Part shown: positions 39,901 to 45,948 of the stretch, piece after piece
Position numbering within the stretch: the stretch's first letter is position 1
Layout of the letters: every line of letters starts with the position of its first letter
Assembly (NCBI GenBank): GCA_944472155.2
Contig: OX235277.1
Coordinates: forward strand, 9,434,804 to 9,498,803
Direction: 5' to 3'
Source of the DNA: Trichobilharzia szidati
Lineage: Eukaryota; Platyhelminthes; Trematoda; Strigeidida; Schistosomatidae
DNA length: 64,000 nt
Translations under genes and position numbers: made by a program
Notes under the pieces: generated by a model
The model's database searches: none
What the model saw: only the letters and a program-made list of their open reading frames with translations
What the model was told of the DNA's origin: nothing

Positions 39901-42900
39901 GTTTTCCGTTATGGATCACTTGACAAGTCGCCTAGATTACTAGCTCGCTAGTTTTCTAGCCCGTCCCAAGCCCGGATAAAGAGGGTGGGTGGGGGCGTGA
40001 GAATAATAAAACACTCTAATCCTTACCTTAACCTTAAACCTAACGTGCTATCAACTGATTGATTGTTCAAGTGGTACTTAAAAAGGAGTTCAGACTGAAA
40101 TTTACACATCATTTCGTACACAGTGTTCATACTGTGCATACTGTAATGATGACAGGTTTTCTGTGATTATCCACCGAAGGATATGCGTCTAAGTTCCGTT
40201 GGTGTGTGTGCGTTCACACTCCATGGCTGGTATTCTTTACCTTGTTTATTCAACAGGTGTGTGTGTGTGATGATTTATGATGACTACTCACTCACTTTGT
40301 TTGTTTCTTCTATTATCTGTCCTCTTCTTTTTCTTTTTTTTCTAACAATTTTTATTACAGCTTTTTGTGAAAAACAATCAATCGTCAACAGATCAAACAC
40401 GAATTGATAAGCTGAGATTCTTTGGTTATCCAGTGAACACTATAAATATGAATGAATTTAAAAGGGTAAGTTTTTGGTATGCCTTTAGATGCCTGTAGAA
40501 ATAAGCTGAAGGTGGAAGGAAGCCGTTGATGGCAAAGTTAAGCTTTCGACACCAGTAACAGCCAATCAGCAAACGACCTTGAACGGACCAATCACATGAA
40601 AGAGGCGTTTATGATAAGGATGAAACGGATACAATAGGTATCTTTCTCAAACATGGGACAGAAACATCTCCCAATTCAGCATGGGACTGTCAATAGAGAA
40701 GTCACACCACATTCTATACATATATTCATCTAAATGAATATAAATGAGATCCATTTATAGCCCGTATCCTATTTTTTTCAGTCGACCCCAAAATCCTTCA
40801 ATGGAATTTGTATGAGTCCCTGTAACTGGATCCACGAAATCACTCTGTGATGAATGTATCCGAGGGATGACAATGAATTGTAACCTTTCCACTCGTCGGT
40901 ATGTACAATTAATCCCCGTTTGACAAGTGGCATTATAATAGGTATCAGAGTAGTCGCCTTCCTGTCTGCTATTCTTTCAAAAAATCATTTTCGGAGGGAC
41001 GTGTGGTATAAACCTATGAGCCAAATGTTGTTCGCTCTCTGACGACCACGGTTATATTTCTTCTTCACCAACACTATCTTATCCACATGGACTACTACGT
41101 CGTCCCCGCCTAACAGCAAAGTAATTCTCTCCATTTACCATGAGGCGATGTCTGTGCAGTGCTGGTACCATTGAACTGTTGAGACGAGGCTGTTTTCTGT
41201 CTCGGCAGCTGCGGCTCTCACCGGCTGTTTCAATAACCAGTAGTTGCAGATGTACAAAATCTGGGTTAGGGAGAGATGCGACCTAGCAAACAGGTTCCTA
41301 CGAAATATTAAAATTAGCAACTTACCCTTTCTAATACTAACTCGCTTCTCAGCATATTCCACAACGATGGACAAATCTATCAGTTGACCTAGTATAGCTT
41401 TTTAGAGTCATTACACCACCACACGAACAACTCTCCTTTCGAAGCAAGCGTAAGTCCACGCAATACTGAAAGACACTATCCTCCTCGAATAGCAACCGTA
41501 ACCTTGTAAGGGCACGCATTTGAAATGAATTAAGCGCTATACAACATTAAACTGCATTCGTGAATCTCATTGGATAATTCGACGTCGTTCGCTGATTGGT
41601 AGCTACTGGTGTCTAAATTTTAACTTGGCCCCATTGATATTTATAAAAAATGACTAACTGGTTTCAACATAGAACTTTGCGCAGAAGTGCATCAGTTCGA
41701 CTTGCCACTCTCCCAATATGTAGCACACAAAACAAAAGAGAGTAGAGAGAGATAATAAAGAGAAGTGTGAGTGAGAGAAAAAGAATAGTAGTAGTATGGA
41801 AGAACAATAGAGTATTTTTACTGAATATGACAAATCACAAAGAGTGAATGAATGCGCGCCAGCCATTGAGAACGATTTTGAGCCAGTCATATCACCAACT
41901 GTCTCCATCCTTCATTGGTTCTTACCATCCTGGGGGGCCTCAACTACACTAGCGGGTCTATGCGTCCCTTAAACCAACTGTTATGGATGTCGTTGGCTTA
42001 TGTGATGTTTTGGTTTGACCGCTACTAAACCCTTTCCGACCTAATCGATCCTATGTCAGATAAATTTGCCCGTGTGGGAATGCGATGGCTAGGCATGAGT
42101 TGCATATGCCCCAGCCATTTCAGTCGATGTAACTTCACAGCTTTATCGATTCATTTTCCCCTCCTTTACGTAGCACTCTACCGATGCCTTAGCAACTCAA
42201 TATTTCTCACCGTATTATATTACTTAACACAGGAGACAGAATGCAGACATTGGCTAGCCTTTTCATGTCTTCCACTTTCAATGGCCATGTCTCACAGCAA
42301 CAACGGAGGATGGAGTGAACTGCTGAGCAGTACCCACGTCGTTTAATCGATAGCCAGCTGGATATCATTCCTGCATCAGATACGATGTAGAATGTACCTA
42401 TGATGAGATTTCGTCTGTGATCAAGCCGTTGACGTTGGGTGATTCAACTTCCTGAATAAGTGAAGTAGTCAACACGCTCTACCTCTTTACTCCCTATCTT
42501 TAAGCTAGGAGTCAGTGTAGTCCAGTCCTGTAGCATCATCTTACATTTGGCGGGAGCGAATCGCATTCCAAACATTCGAAGATTGCAGCTCAAGGTGTTT
42601 AGAAGACTTTGCATTTTGTCAGCGTCTTCACCTAGAAGGACTTTATCACTATCTATATATTCTAAGTCAACGAGATTATACTCTGATAACAAGTCAATCC
42701 CTGAGTCTCTGAAGTGAGTTAGGGTTAAGTTCATTAGTACATCTATGATGAAATTGAATAGAAGTGGAGACAGTAGATACCCCTGATAGACACCAATGAT
42801 TATCACCACTTCATATGACAACTGTCGGTTGGCTCTCACTTAGCTGCATGAGTTCGAGTAGATTGCCTTGATCAGTGTGATGTATTTTCTCATCATTCAC

Positions 42901-45567
42901 TTCACAGCCAAGCACCACTATAGCACATCTTTGTCTACGGAATCAAATGCGGCTTTCAGGTCAAGAAATATGATGATTGTTGGACGCTGGTGGTGAGTAT
43001 ACCTATATTCCATAGTCTATCGCAGGGTGAAGATACGATCAATACACCCTCTTCCTAGTCTAAAGCGTGCCTGGTTCTCTCTTGTTTGTTCCCTTCCGAG
43101 CACCACTTAGCCTACGCATTGTTAGTGAGCCTAGAACTTTAGATACCTTATTGGTCAAGCTGATCCCCCTGTGATTACCACAGGAAGACTTGTCTCCCTT
43201 CCTGTATATGGGGGTAATCAATGACTTACACCAGCCCGACGGGACTATCTCTGATTCCAAAACTCTACCTAGTACCTTAGTTAACGCAGACGGTAAACTG
43301 TCTCCACCGTCCTTAAATTCATCTGTGATTAAGTCCGATTTTTAAAAAATACCAACAATATAATTGGTGGGTTGTGACTGGCAGTGGAATCCAGGATGCA
43401 CGTTTCGTCCTAGTTGGGACTCGTCAGCCAACAATACTTTAGCATCAGTTCACAGCCACGAAAGAAATGTTTTGAATAAAGCAGGATATAATGAAGTCGA
43501 CGTCAAATTTCAGTAGAACTCTTCCACAACTGAATACTCGACATTTAAGGATATAAAATTAAGATACAAAATGCATCACGGTTCAATTACACTACTTAAG
43601 TAAACAAGATTCAGAGTGACTGCCACCTCGTTTTGTACCCAGAGACCTGCTTTATAAACTCTAATTACGCAAGCCTCCGCAATCTCAAGCGTCGTCTTCC
43701 TGTTTATTTGCCTGCTGACAATAACAGTGAATCACTTGACAGTGTGAATAATCATGCCCGTGATATCCACAGAGATGCTTTGTTATTGAACTTTGTGGTG
43801 CTTTGATTCCAGCTGTTTGTTTTAACCACTTTGGCAAATGCGCTTCATCATGCGAGCAGACAATCGCCATTCTGTACGATCTATGTATATTTGCTTCCAC
43901 AAACACACTCATCAAATTGATAAACGCAGTTTGCAGAGTCGAGGATTGGCGACAATCTGGTCTTTCCCAGATTGTTGAAGCGCTCGCTTGGTTGGTGGTG
44001 GTGTTAAGCAACACGAGTTTTTCAGCATAATAAGTCCTCGTGATAGCTTTGTCAAGTCTTCGTTTGACTCCTTCTTGTATACATCATCTCCGTTGAACGC
44101 CAAATTGATGAACTCAGGATATCGATTCTTAGATAAAATATCCTTCAGAGTCTTTATTTCATGTTCAATTGTACAATCAGAACACTTTTTTGTGCTCTGT
44201 TGAACAGTGTTCTGACTAAAATTCTTTTTATATTAGATTGGAACAAAAGTTTTACACTGTATGTACACTGTCTCGTCGTCCATAAAGACTTTCTAAATGT
44301 AGATCTTTCCATTGTCTGTCTGTCTGTATTCGACATAGAATTTGCACATATGTGCGGAAGTTCAAGTCGCCACACTCCATGTAGCACACAAAGCAAGAGA
44401 AGAAAGTAGAAGAAATGCATAATATAGACTGTAAACAGAGGTGTGAGACAAAGGTATAGTAATAACGAAGAACAAAACAGTTTCATTGGAAATTATAAGT
44501 CACAAGGAGTGGATGCATCTGCGCCATCCACTGAGAACGATTTTGAGCCATGTCACCAATTGTTTCTAACCATTGTTTTATACCGTCCCGAGGGTCCCAA
44601 CCAGTTAAGAAGTGTACACCTTCCTGCATGGCTTAGACTAACTGTTGTAGATTTCATTAACTGGTGCCATGTTTTGGTTTGACCGCCGTTAGCTAGCTCT
44701 TTTCCAGCCTGACCCTATGTCAGCTAACATTGCCCGTCGGCGAAAGCGATGACTGGGCATACATAACACATGTCTTAGCCATCTCAGTCGATGTTACTTC
44801 ACAGTCTAGTCGACTGATTTCCCCTCCTTACCTAGCCCTCGACGCCTAACCTCAATATTGCTCACCTTATTATATCACTTCACGCAGGAGATGGAACGCA
44901 GACACCTATGATCGAAGACAGCTAGTCTTTTCATGTCTTCTGCTCTCAATGCCCATGTCCCACAGCCATAAAAGAGGACGTAGCGGACTGTTGAGCAGTA
45001 CACACGCCCTTTGGTCGATAGCCGGATATCACGTCTACGCCAGAGACGGCGTAAACTGGCACATGCGAAACTAGCCTTCTGTATCCGTGCTGAGATTTCG
45101 TCAGAGATCAACCCGTTGGGGCTGATGGTACTTCCCAAGTAAGTGAAGCGGTCAACGTGCTCTACCACTTCACTCCGTATTTCTAAACTAGGAGTCAGTG
45201 TAGTCCAGTCTTGTAACATCATCTTACATTTTACAGGGGCGAATCGCAATGCAAACATATGAAGATTGCTGCTCAAGGTGTTCAGAAGACTTTGCATTTT
45301 GTCAGCGTCCTCTCCCCCTTTTCATTAGAGAAACATCTAGAGGTTTAAAGGTATCATTTTTGCCTAGCGTTCTATTGCGTTAACTTAAGATCCTTGTATG
45401 TAGATTAATCCAACTGGCGAAGAGTTCTGCCGAAATTTGTTGGTGAATTCATGAAATCCTGCTTTCTAACCAAACTTGGTTCGAGAAATAAATGTTTCCA
45501 ATTCAATTTTTTGTTCAATTGTTTTTTTTTTCAGGTCTCTGGTAAGAAGGGTGAAGCACACGGTTAA
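15785..45567 (+). CDS. TXNL1: Thioredoxin-like protein 1 (thioredoxin + PITH domains), 8 coding exons
   Basis: Eight coding exons: 15785-15994, 19060-19245, 24195-24326, 26803-26869, 31260-31353, 34534-34612, 40361-40465, 45535-45567. All introns start GT and end AG, and phases join in frame to 301 residues (human TXNL1 is 289). Residues about 1-110 form a thioredoxin fold with active site W38-C39-H40-P41-C42 and the cis-proline in SLPTF (P82). A Ser/Gln-rich linker follows, then the PITH domain, which begins near CECLNEDD and includes [34 protein letters not shown] and ends KKGEAHG. In other animals TXNL1 is a cytosolic and nuclear redox protein bound to the 26S proteasome lid through the PITH domain. 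The start ATG is the first in the exon, 14 nt after a strong acceptor. Odd point: the active site is CHPC, where the usual thioredoxin motif is CGPC. Identity is recalled similarity, but the full-length match leaves little doubt. Confidence 0.95.
16330..17115 (+). mobile_element. RTE-like LINE (subgroup 2), 3' fragment, in intron 1
   Basis: Codes for the post-RT C-terminus: [51 protein letters not shown] and [18 protein letters not shown]. After a stop near 16716 the 3' UTR ends in a CAGACAGACAGA tail (17097-17110). Six other fragments of this subgroup in the window (one at 46505 plus five on the minus strand) show it is an abundant family. Confidence 0.8.
17676..18830 (-). mobile_element. 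RTE-like LINE (subgroup 2), minus copy in intron 1
   Basis: Starts (3' end) at a GACTGACTGACT tail and runs to about 18830. Minus-strand frames show [16 protein letters not shown] (RT motif), a decayed YADD region ([15 protein letters not shown]), [21 protein letters not shown] and the GCETWPL region. It stands tail to tail with the plus copy at 16330-17115. Confidence 0.75.
18860..18998. repeat. PLE terminal-repeat junction with decayed hammerhead
   Basis: The left part (18860-18955) reads on the minus strand as a PLE terminal repeat, with core CTGACGA (18940-18934) and GAAAGC (18907-18902). The right part (18952-18998) is the 3' section of the same repeat on the plus strand (CTATCCAGCTCAGTGAAT). 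The two outward-facing pieces meet near 18952. Confidence 0.6.
19060..19245 (+). CDS. TXNL1: TXNL1 exon 2
   Basis: Flanked by TTTCTTAG and GTAGGT; 62 codons, phase 0 at both ends. It completes the thioredoxin domain ([19 protein letters not shown], with the cis-proline) and enters a linker rich in Ser, Gln and Lys. Confidence 0.93.
19860..20475 (-). pseudogene. Penelope-like element fragment, GIY-YIG endonuclease
   Basis: Two overlapping minus-strand frames (20469-20209 and 20263-19871). The first has [13 protein letters not shown] and [16 protein letters not shown]; the second has [22 protein letters not shown], the GIY-YIG signature of PLEs, then [14 protein letters not shown] and [17 protein letters not shown]...LSLPW, the usual PLE C-terminus. 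The reverse transcriptase part is absent. Lies in TXNL1 intron 2. Confidence 0.8.
21224..21605 (-). mobile_element. RTE-like LINE (subgroup 1), short 3' fragment
   Basis: Begins with an ATT microsatellite and CCTTTAATTCCTAGAGGAACATAGGGCTTC, the conserved 3' end shared with copies at 24371, 38915 and 54625. Only the C-terminal [12 protein letters not shown] region remains. Confidence 0.75.
21815..22870 (-). pseudogene. Penelope-like element: RT part, endonuclease and terminal-repeat piece
   Basis: Minus strand: a terminal-repeat-like stretch (22870-22710), then an RT part with [13 protein letters not shown] (YIDD at 22589-22578), [33 protein letters not shown], then [16 protein letters not shown] (GIY-YIG) and [15 protein letters not shown]. 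Several stops and frame changes. RYIDDT followed by a GIY-YIG domain is diagnostic of PLEs. Confidence 0.75.
22905..23710 (-). repeat. tRNA-like SINE with hammerhead-like module, left palindrome arm, split
   Basis: SINE sequence 22905-23031 and 23632-23710, interrupted by the 0.6-kb retroposon. On the minus strand it has a tRNA-like head (TACGAGCTCGCCTTGTAACC, B-box-like GGATCCAAATC) followed by CCGATGAAGAGTGTC...GGACGAAAT, a degenerate hammerhead core. It is nearly the reverse complement of 23757-23942. Confidence 0.75.
23032..23631 (+). repeat. Unclassified ~0.6-kb retroposon, copy 2, with 6-bp target duplication
   Basis: Reverse complement of 28-664. Flanked by GTACTC at 23026-23031 and 23632-23637, and ends in an A-rich GTAAAGTAAAAGTAAGTAA tail, as expected for retroposition. 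Removing it restores a continuous SINE. No recognisable protein. Confidence 0.8.
23757..23942 (+). repeat. tRNA-like SINE with hammerhead-like module, right palindrome arm
   Basis: AATGGTCTACGAGCTCGCCT, then GGATCCAAATCTCTGTGGTG, then CCGATGAACAGTGTCGACC...GGACGAAAT and the tail TACTGTAACTGATATCAGCA. Mirror image of 22905-23710, with a spacer of about 50-80 bp between heads. Confidence 0.8.
23937..24085 (+). repeat. tRNA-like SINE copy, partial
   Basis: CCTTGTAACCGTAAGGTCCT, GGATTCGAACCCCAG (B box), then a diverged module with GGAAACAGCTGTCCAGTATTC and the usual SINE tail. It follows the palindrome directly. Confidence 0.7.
24195..24326 (+). CDS. TXNL1: TXNL1 exon 3
   Basis: Flanked by AAACAG and GTTAGT; 44 codons, phase 0. 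It starts the PITH domain ([18 protein letters not shown] and LLSDTDEQ), matching the conserved CECLNESDEH and ESDCDEQ segments of animal TXNL1. Confidence 0.93.
24371..24942 (-). mobile_element. RTE-like LINE (subgroup 1), 3' fragment in intron 3
   Basis: ATTATTATT then CCCTTGGGTTCCTAGTGGAACATAGGG, followed on the minus strand by the C-terminal coding region (TRALA/VEPEREA box, [30 protein letters not shown]). It is close kin of the copies at 38915 and 54625. Confidence 0.8.
24955..25430. repeat. PLE terminal repeats, two outward-facing pieces, with decayed hammerheads
   Basis: 24955-25050 is a decayed minus-strand terminal repeat (GAAAGC at 25015 region). 25090-25430 is a plus-strand terminal repeat closely matching the minus strand of 58970-59270. 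It carries UGCG-CUGAAGA-UG-UUGCC-loop-GGCAA-U-GGAAGCUU-CGCA at 25324-25376: a hammerhead core in which GAAA has become GGAA, so probably inactive. Confidence 0.65.
25431..25560 (-). pseudogene. CR1-like RT scrap
   Basis: Minus-strand [20 protein letters not shown] then AGVP, a one-base frame change, and [13 protein letters not shown] motifs as in the CR1-like copy at 56875-58340. It is cut off by the PLE terminal repeat. Confidence 0.65.
25935..26718 (+). mobile_element. RTE-like LINE (subgroup 1), plus copy in intron 3
   Basis: Decayed coding sequence for DLDYADDLC-like, [27 protein letters not shown] and [20 protein letters not shown], ending with ACTCAAGGGAACAATACTAAT, the subgroup 3' end. 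Several frame changes. Confidence 0.75.
26803..26869 (+). CDS. TXNL1: TXNL1 exon 4
   Basis: 67 nt between TTTACAG and GTACAT; enters in phase 0 and leaves after one base. Codes for a PITH beta-strand region ([20 protein letters not shown]) equivalent to LLITVAFNQPVKLYS of vertebrates. Confidence 0.9.
27018..27655 (-). mobile_element. RTE-like LINE (subgroup 2), 3' fragment in intron 4
   Basis: Same 3' UTR as 17676-18830 (GAGTTGCCACACTCACACCATGTAGCACACAAAG) followed by the decayed C-terminal coding region up to the GTACACACGTCCTTTGATCG motif. Confidence 0.7.
27660..29540. other. Intron 4 stretch, one PLE-type terminal repeat, otherwise nothing recognised
   Basis: 28325-28450 resembles the stretches at 22700-22830 and (reversed) 58345-58470, probably a PLE terminal repeat of another subfamily. 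The rest has no recognisable content. Confidence 0.45.
29545..29690 (-). repeat. tRNA-like SINE, head part
   Basis: Minus strand: ATCTCAGTAGCTGAATCGTC, then AAGGTTCCGGGTTCAAACCCCAGTGG with a B-box (GGTTCAAACCC). The hammerhead-like module is not preserved. Confidence 0.6.
30010..30715 (-). mobile_element. RTE-like LINE (subgroup 2), 3' fragment in intron 4
   Basis: The minus-strand frame at 30686-30399 is intact for 95 residues: [60 protein letters not shown]. The 3' UTR starts at a TCTC-rich tail near 30003. Confidence 0.8.
30885..31050 (-). repeat. tRNA-like SINE with near-Sm-alpha hammerhead core
   Basis: Minus strand: head CAGTGGCTGAGAACGGTCTA, B-box region GGGGTTTGAACC, then CTGATAA-GTCC-CAAACTA-GGAC-GAAAC (30949-30923). 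The core lacks the AGA insertion seen in other copies but has G8 changed to A (CTGATAA), which should block cleavage. Confidence 0.7.
31260..31353 (+). CDS. TXNL1: TXNL1 exon 5
   Basis: 94 nt between TTTTAG and GTAGGT. The split codon joins G to AA (Glu) at the start, and the exon ends after GA. It codes for [11 protein letters not shown] and the acidic [12 protein letters not shown] stretch of the PITH domain. Confidence 0.9.
31354..31924. other. Intron 5 stretch, nothing recognised
   Basis: No domain or shared repeat recognised. Confidence 0.4.
32010..32335 (-). repeat. tRNA-like SINE family 3, full-length minus copy
   Basis: Minus strand: head GAATAGCTCAGTGGTAATG (A-box-like), ACGCGGGTACGAATCTC (B-box-like), body with CTTGCTGACTGGTGAGTGCC, then a tail part with GTGTACCGTGACGGCGAGCT and CTAGTTACTAGTGTCC. 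Confidence 0.7.
32345..32700 (+). repeat. tRNA-like SINE family 3, two plus-strand partial copies
   Basis: 32345-32490 is the tail half and 32515-32700 the head half (AATAGCTCATTGGTAACG, GCGGGTTCGAATCTC) of plus-strand copies. Together with 32010-32335 they give inverted repeats of about 140 and 180 bp. Confidence 0.7.
33105..34065 (+). mobile_element. RTE-like LINE (subgroup 1), inserted into a CR1-like LINE
   Basis: Codes for [20 protein letters not shown] (YADD region decayed to FADG), MQVKSNKLA and, after frame changes, [20 protein letters not shown] and the RRPSSDITR-type tail. Ends CTCTAGGAATTAAAGGAAACAGTAATAAC. Confidence 0.8.
34534..34612 (+). CDS. TXNL1: TXNL1 exon 6
   Basis: 79 nt between CTTCAAG and GTGAGT. 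Codes for [11 protein letters not shown] and [13 protein letters not shown], the most conserved part of the PITH domain. Confidence 0.93.
34613..35145. other. Intron 6 start, nothing recognised
   Basis: AT-rich; no recognisable domain or shared repeat. Confidence 0.4.
35150..35590 (-). pseudogene. Penelope-like element fragment, GIY-YIG C-terminus
   Basis: Minus strand: [20 protein letters not shown] in one frame, then [30 protein letters not shown], and [20 protein letters not shown] ending VQTLPIW. This matches the C-terminal half of PLE endonucleases. Confidence 0.7.
35645..35742 (-). repeat. tRNA-like SINE head, family 4
   Basis: Minus strand: CTAGCAGTTCAATGATAGTATGC (A-box-like) and GGTCAGGGTTCGATCCCCAG (B-box), not matching the other SINE families in the window. 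A decayed tRNA gene is an alternative. Confidence 0.5.
35745..36380. other. Intron 6 stretch, nothing recognised
   Basis: No coding or shared repeat content recognised. Confidence 0.4.
36385..36560 (+). repeat. tRNA-like SINE with hammerhead-like module
   Basis: GAGTTCGACCC B-box, then CTGATGA (36468-36474), AGA, GTCCC-AAGCA-GGGAC stem (five pairs) and AAAGCAG where GAAAC is expected. The stem is better than in other copies but G12 is lost. Confidence 0.65.
36745..36986 (+). repeat. tRNA-derived SINE family 2, full copy with 11-bp target duplication
   Basis: GTCGGTGGCACAGCAGTTAG (A-box-like) and GAGGTTCGATCCCCGG (B-box) head, body with GTTGGGCATGAGGCCAGCAG and CACCACTGCTACGGAAACTTC, ends GAAGGAATAAGAAAAA. 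Flanked by ATCGTTATTTA at 36734-36744 and 36987-36997. Confidence 0.85.
36998..37494. other. Intron 6 stretch, nothing recognised
   Basis: A 73-residue plus-strand frame at 37288-37509 has a hydrophobic C-terminal half but no recognisable homology. Confidence 0.35.
37495..38002 (-). repeat. Two tRNA-like SINE copies in tandem, with hammerhead-like modules
   Basis: 37495-37690 and 37850-38002, same orientation. Minus strand of the first: CCTGGATTCGAACCCCTGCG, then AAAGAGTCCCAAAGTAGGGGGCGAAACAGCTGTCC; the CTGATGA box is lost. The second has AAAGAGTCCCAAACTAGGCTGACGAAACTGCTGTCC. Confidence 0.7.
38370..38800. repeat. tRNA-like SINE family 3, inverted pair
   Basis: 38370-38525 (minus) and 38531-38800 (plus) are reverse complements over about 150 bp (GGCAATCGGCAGGAAGCCTTCC against GGAAGGCTTCCTGTCGATTGCC). 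The plus copy continues into the family tail (CACATTGCAAACCTGACTGAT). Confidence 0.7.
38915..39945 (-). mobile_element. RTE-like LINE (subgroup 1), 3' third, in intron 6
   Basis: Minus strand from about 39945: [15 protein letters not shown] RT motif remnants, [85 protein letters not shown] and [19 protein letters not shown]. Few frame changes, so it is one of the younger copies. Confidence 0.85.
39950..40355. other. Intron 6 end, nothing recognised
   Basis: No recognisable element apart from the splice acceptor of exon 7. Confidence 0.4.
40361..40465 (+). CDS. TXNL1: TXNL1 exon 7
   Basis: 105 nt between TATTACAG and GTAAGT, phase 0. Codes for [15 protein letters not shown] and [18 protein letters not shown], matching the C-terminal ISYFTFIGTPV...MNDFKR region of TXNL1. 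Confidence 0.93.
40531..41630 (-). mobile_element. Merlin DNA transposon, 1.1 kb, with TIRs and target duplication
   Basis: Terminal inverted repeats share GTTAA...GACACCAGTA and CCAATCAGC(A/G)AACGAC over about 50 nt. Flanks CCGTTGAT (40523-40530) and CCATTGAT (41631-41638) fit an 8-bp target duplication with one change, typical for Merlin. The transposase remnant lies inside on the minus strand. Merlin is known in S. mansoni. Confidence 0.85.
40750..41374 (-). pseudogene. Merlin (ISXO2/IS1016-like) transposase, broken
   Basis: Minus strand: [34 protein letters not shown], then in shifted frames [20 protein letters not shown] (first Asp), [49 protein letters not shown] (second Asp) and [15 protein letters not shown] (Glu). 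So the DDE residues are present in order, but frame changes near 41130 and 40980 and a stop inactivate it. Confidence 0.85.
41650..43335 (-). mobile_element. RTE-like LINE (subgroup 2), longest copy, in intron 7
   Basis: Minus strand: [20 protein letters not shown] and [17 protein letters not shown] (RT), [17 protein letters not shown] (motif A), [20 protein letters not shown], decayed YADD ([18 protein letters not shown]), [17 protein letters not shown], then the usual C-terminus and 3' UTR. Several stops. Endonuclease part missing. Confidence 0.85.
43372..43442 (-). ncRNA. Hammerhead ribozyme motif, Sm-alpha type, intact core
   Basis: Minus strand: CUGACGA (43427-43421), stem II GUCC (43420-43417) with loop CAACUA and GGAC (43410-43407), GAAAC (43406-43402), then GUGCAUC with expected cleavage after C at 43395, and CCUGGAUUCCACUGCC. 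All conserved core bases are present (position 7 may be any base). Sm-alpha ribozymes of S. mansoni have the same stem II and the CCUGGAUUCCACUGC strand. Stem III is short with one mismatch even as a dimer, and stem I has G-U pairs, so activity is uncertain. Confidence 0.75.
43610..44165 (-). pseudogene. Penelope-like element fragment, GIY-YIG endonuclease
   Basis: Minus strand: [20 protein letters not shown] and [18 protein letters not shown], then in shifted frames ECVCGSKY (GIY-YIG start), [20 protein letters not shown] and [11 protein letters not shown]. It matches the order of PLE endonucleases; the C-terminal AEA...LCVQK region follows past the frame end. Not a host gene. Confidence 0.65.
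44318..45320 (-). mobile_element. RTE-like LINE (subgroup 2), 3' part in intron 7
   Basis: The 140-residue frame 45297-44875 has [58 protein letters not shown] and [27 protein letters not shown] tail is at 44318. It ends 215 bp before exon 8. Confidence 0.85.
45535..45567 (+). CDS. TXNL1: TXNL1 exon 8 and stop
   Basis: 33 nt after a long T-run and CAG. Codes for [10 protein letters not shown] and TAA (45565-45567); animal orthologues end KKGESH. I see no AATAAA within about 300 bp downstream, so the poly(A) site is not placed. Confidence 0.9.
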   Translation, partial: VSGKKGEAHG

Positions 45568-45945
45568 GTAATAATATTTACCGCCTACACAATATGCATA
45601 TATATACATACATATGACATAACCGGTTCAGTTCTTACCTTTTTGTGGAACATTTGGAAGAATGGTTGAAACGTACTCATTTCTAGGTTTCTCTATGTAA
45701 ACTGTTTCTTCTTTTGTTTTGAGGGCGAGCACTCGTGTGTGCATATGTGCATTTGTGTGTGCGTTTATGGATTTATTTGTATATCTCTCTGCTTGTACTT
45801 CAGAAAGTTGATTGATTGAATTTCTCTTCATTGTGATCACTGTTATTATTATTACTATTATTATTATTATTACTATTCTCTTGTCCAAAGCCCTCTGATC
45901 CTTTCCGTGAAAAAAAGGAGAAATATATATATAATTCATCACATG
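45568..45945. other. TXNL1 3' flank; (ATT)n microsatellite
   Basis: Presumed 3' UTR and downstream sequence. ATT/ACT trinucleotide repeat at about 45842-45880. No AATAAA seen. Confidence 0.4.
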
Positions 45946-45948
45946 GTT

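Noticed and set aside
43685..44014. Host Cys/His-rich protein at 43685-44014
   Set aside because: Frame-shifted neighbours reveal GIY-YIG and PLE motifs ([22 protein letters not shown]).
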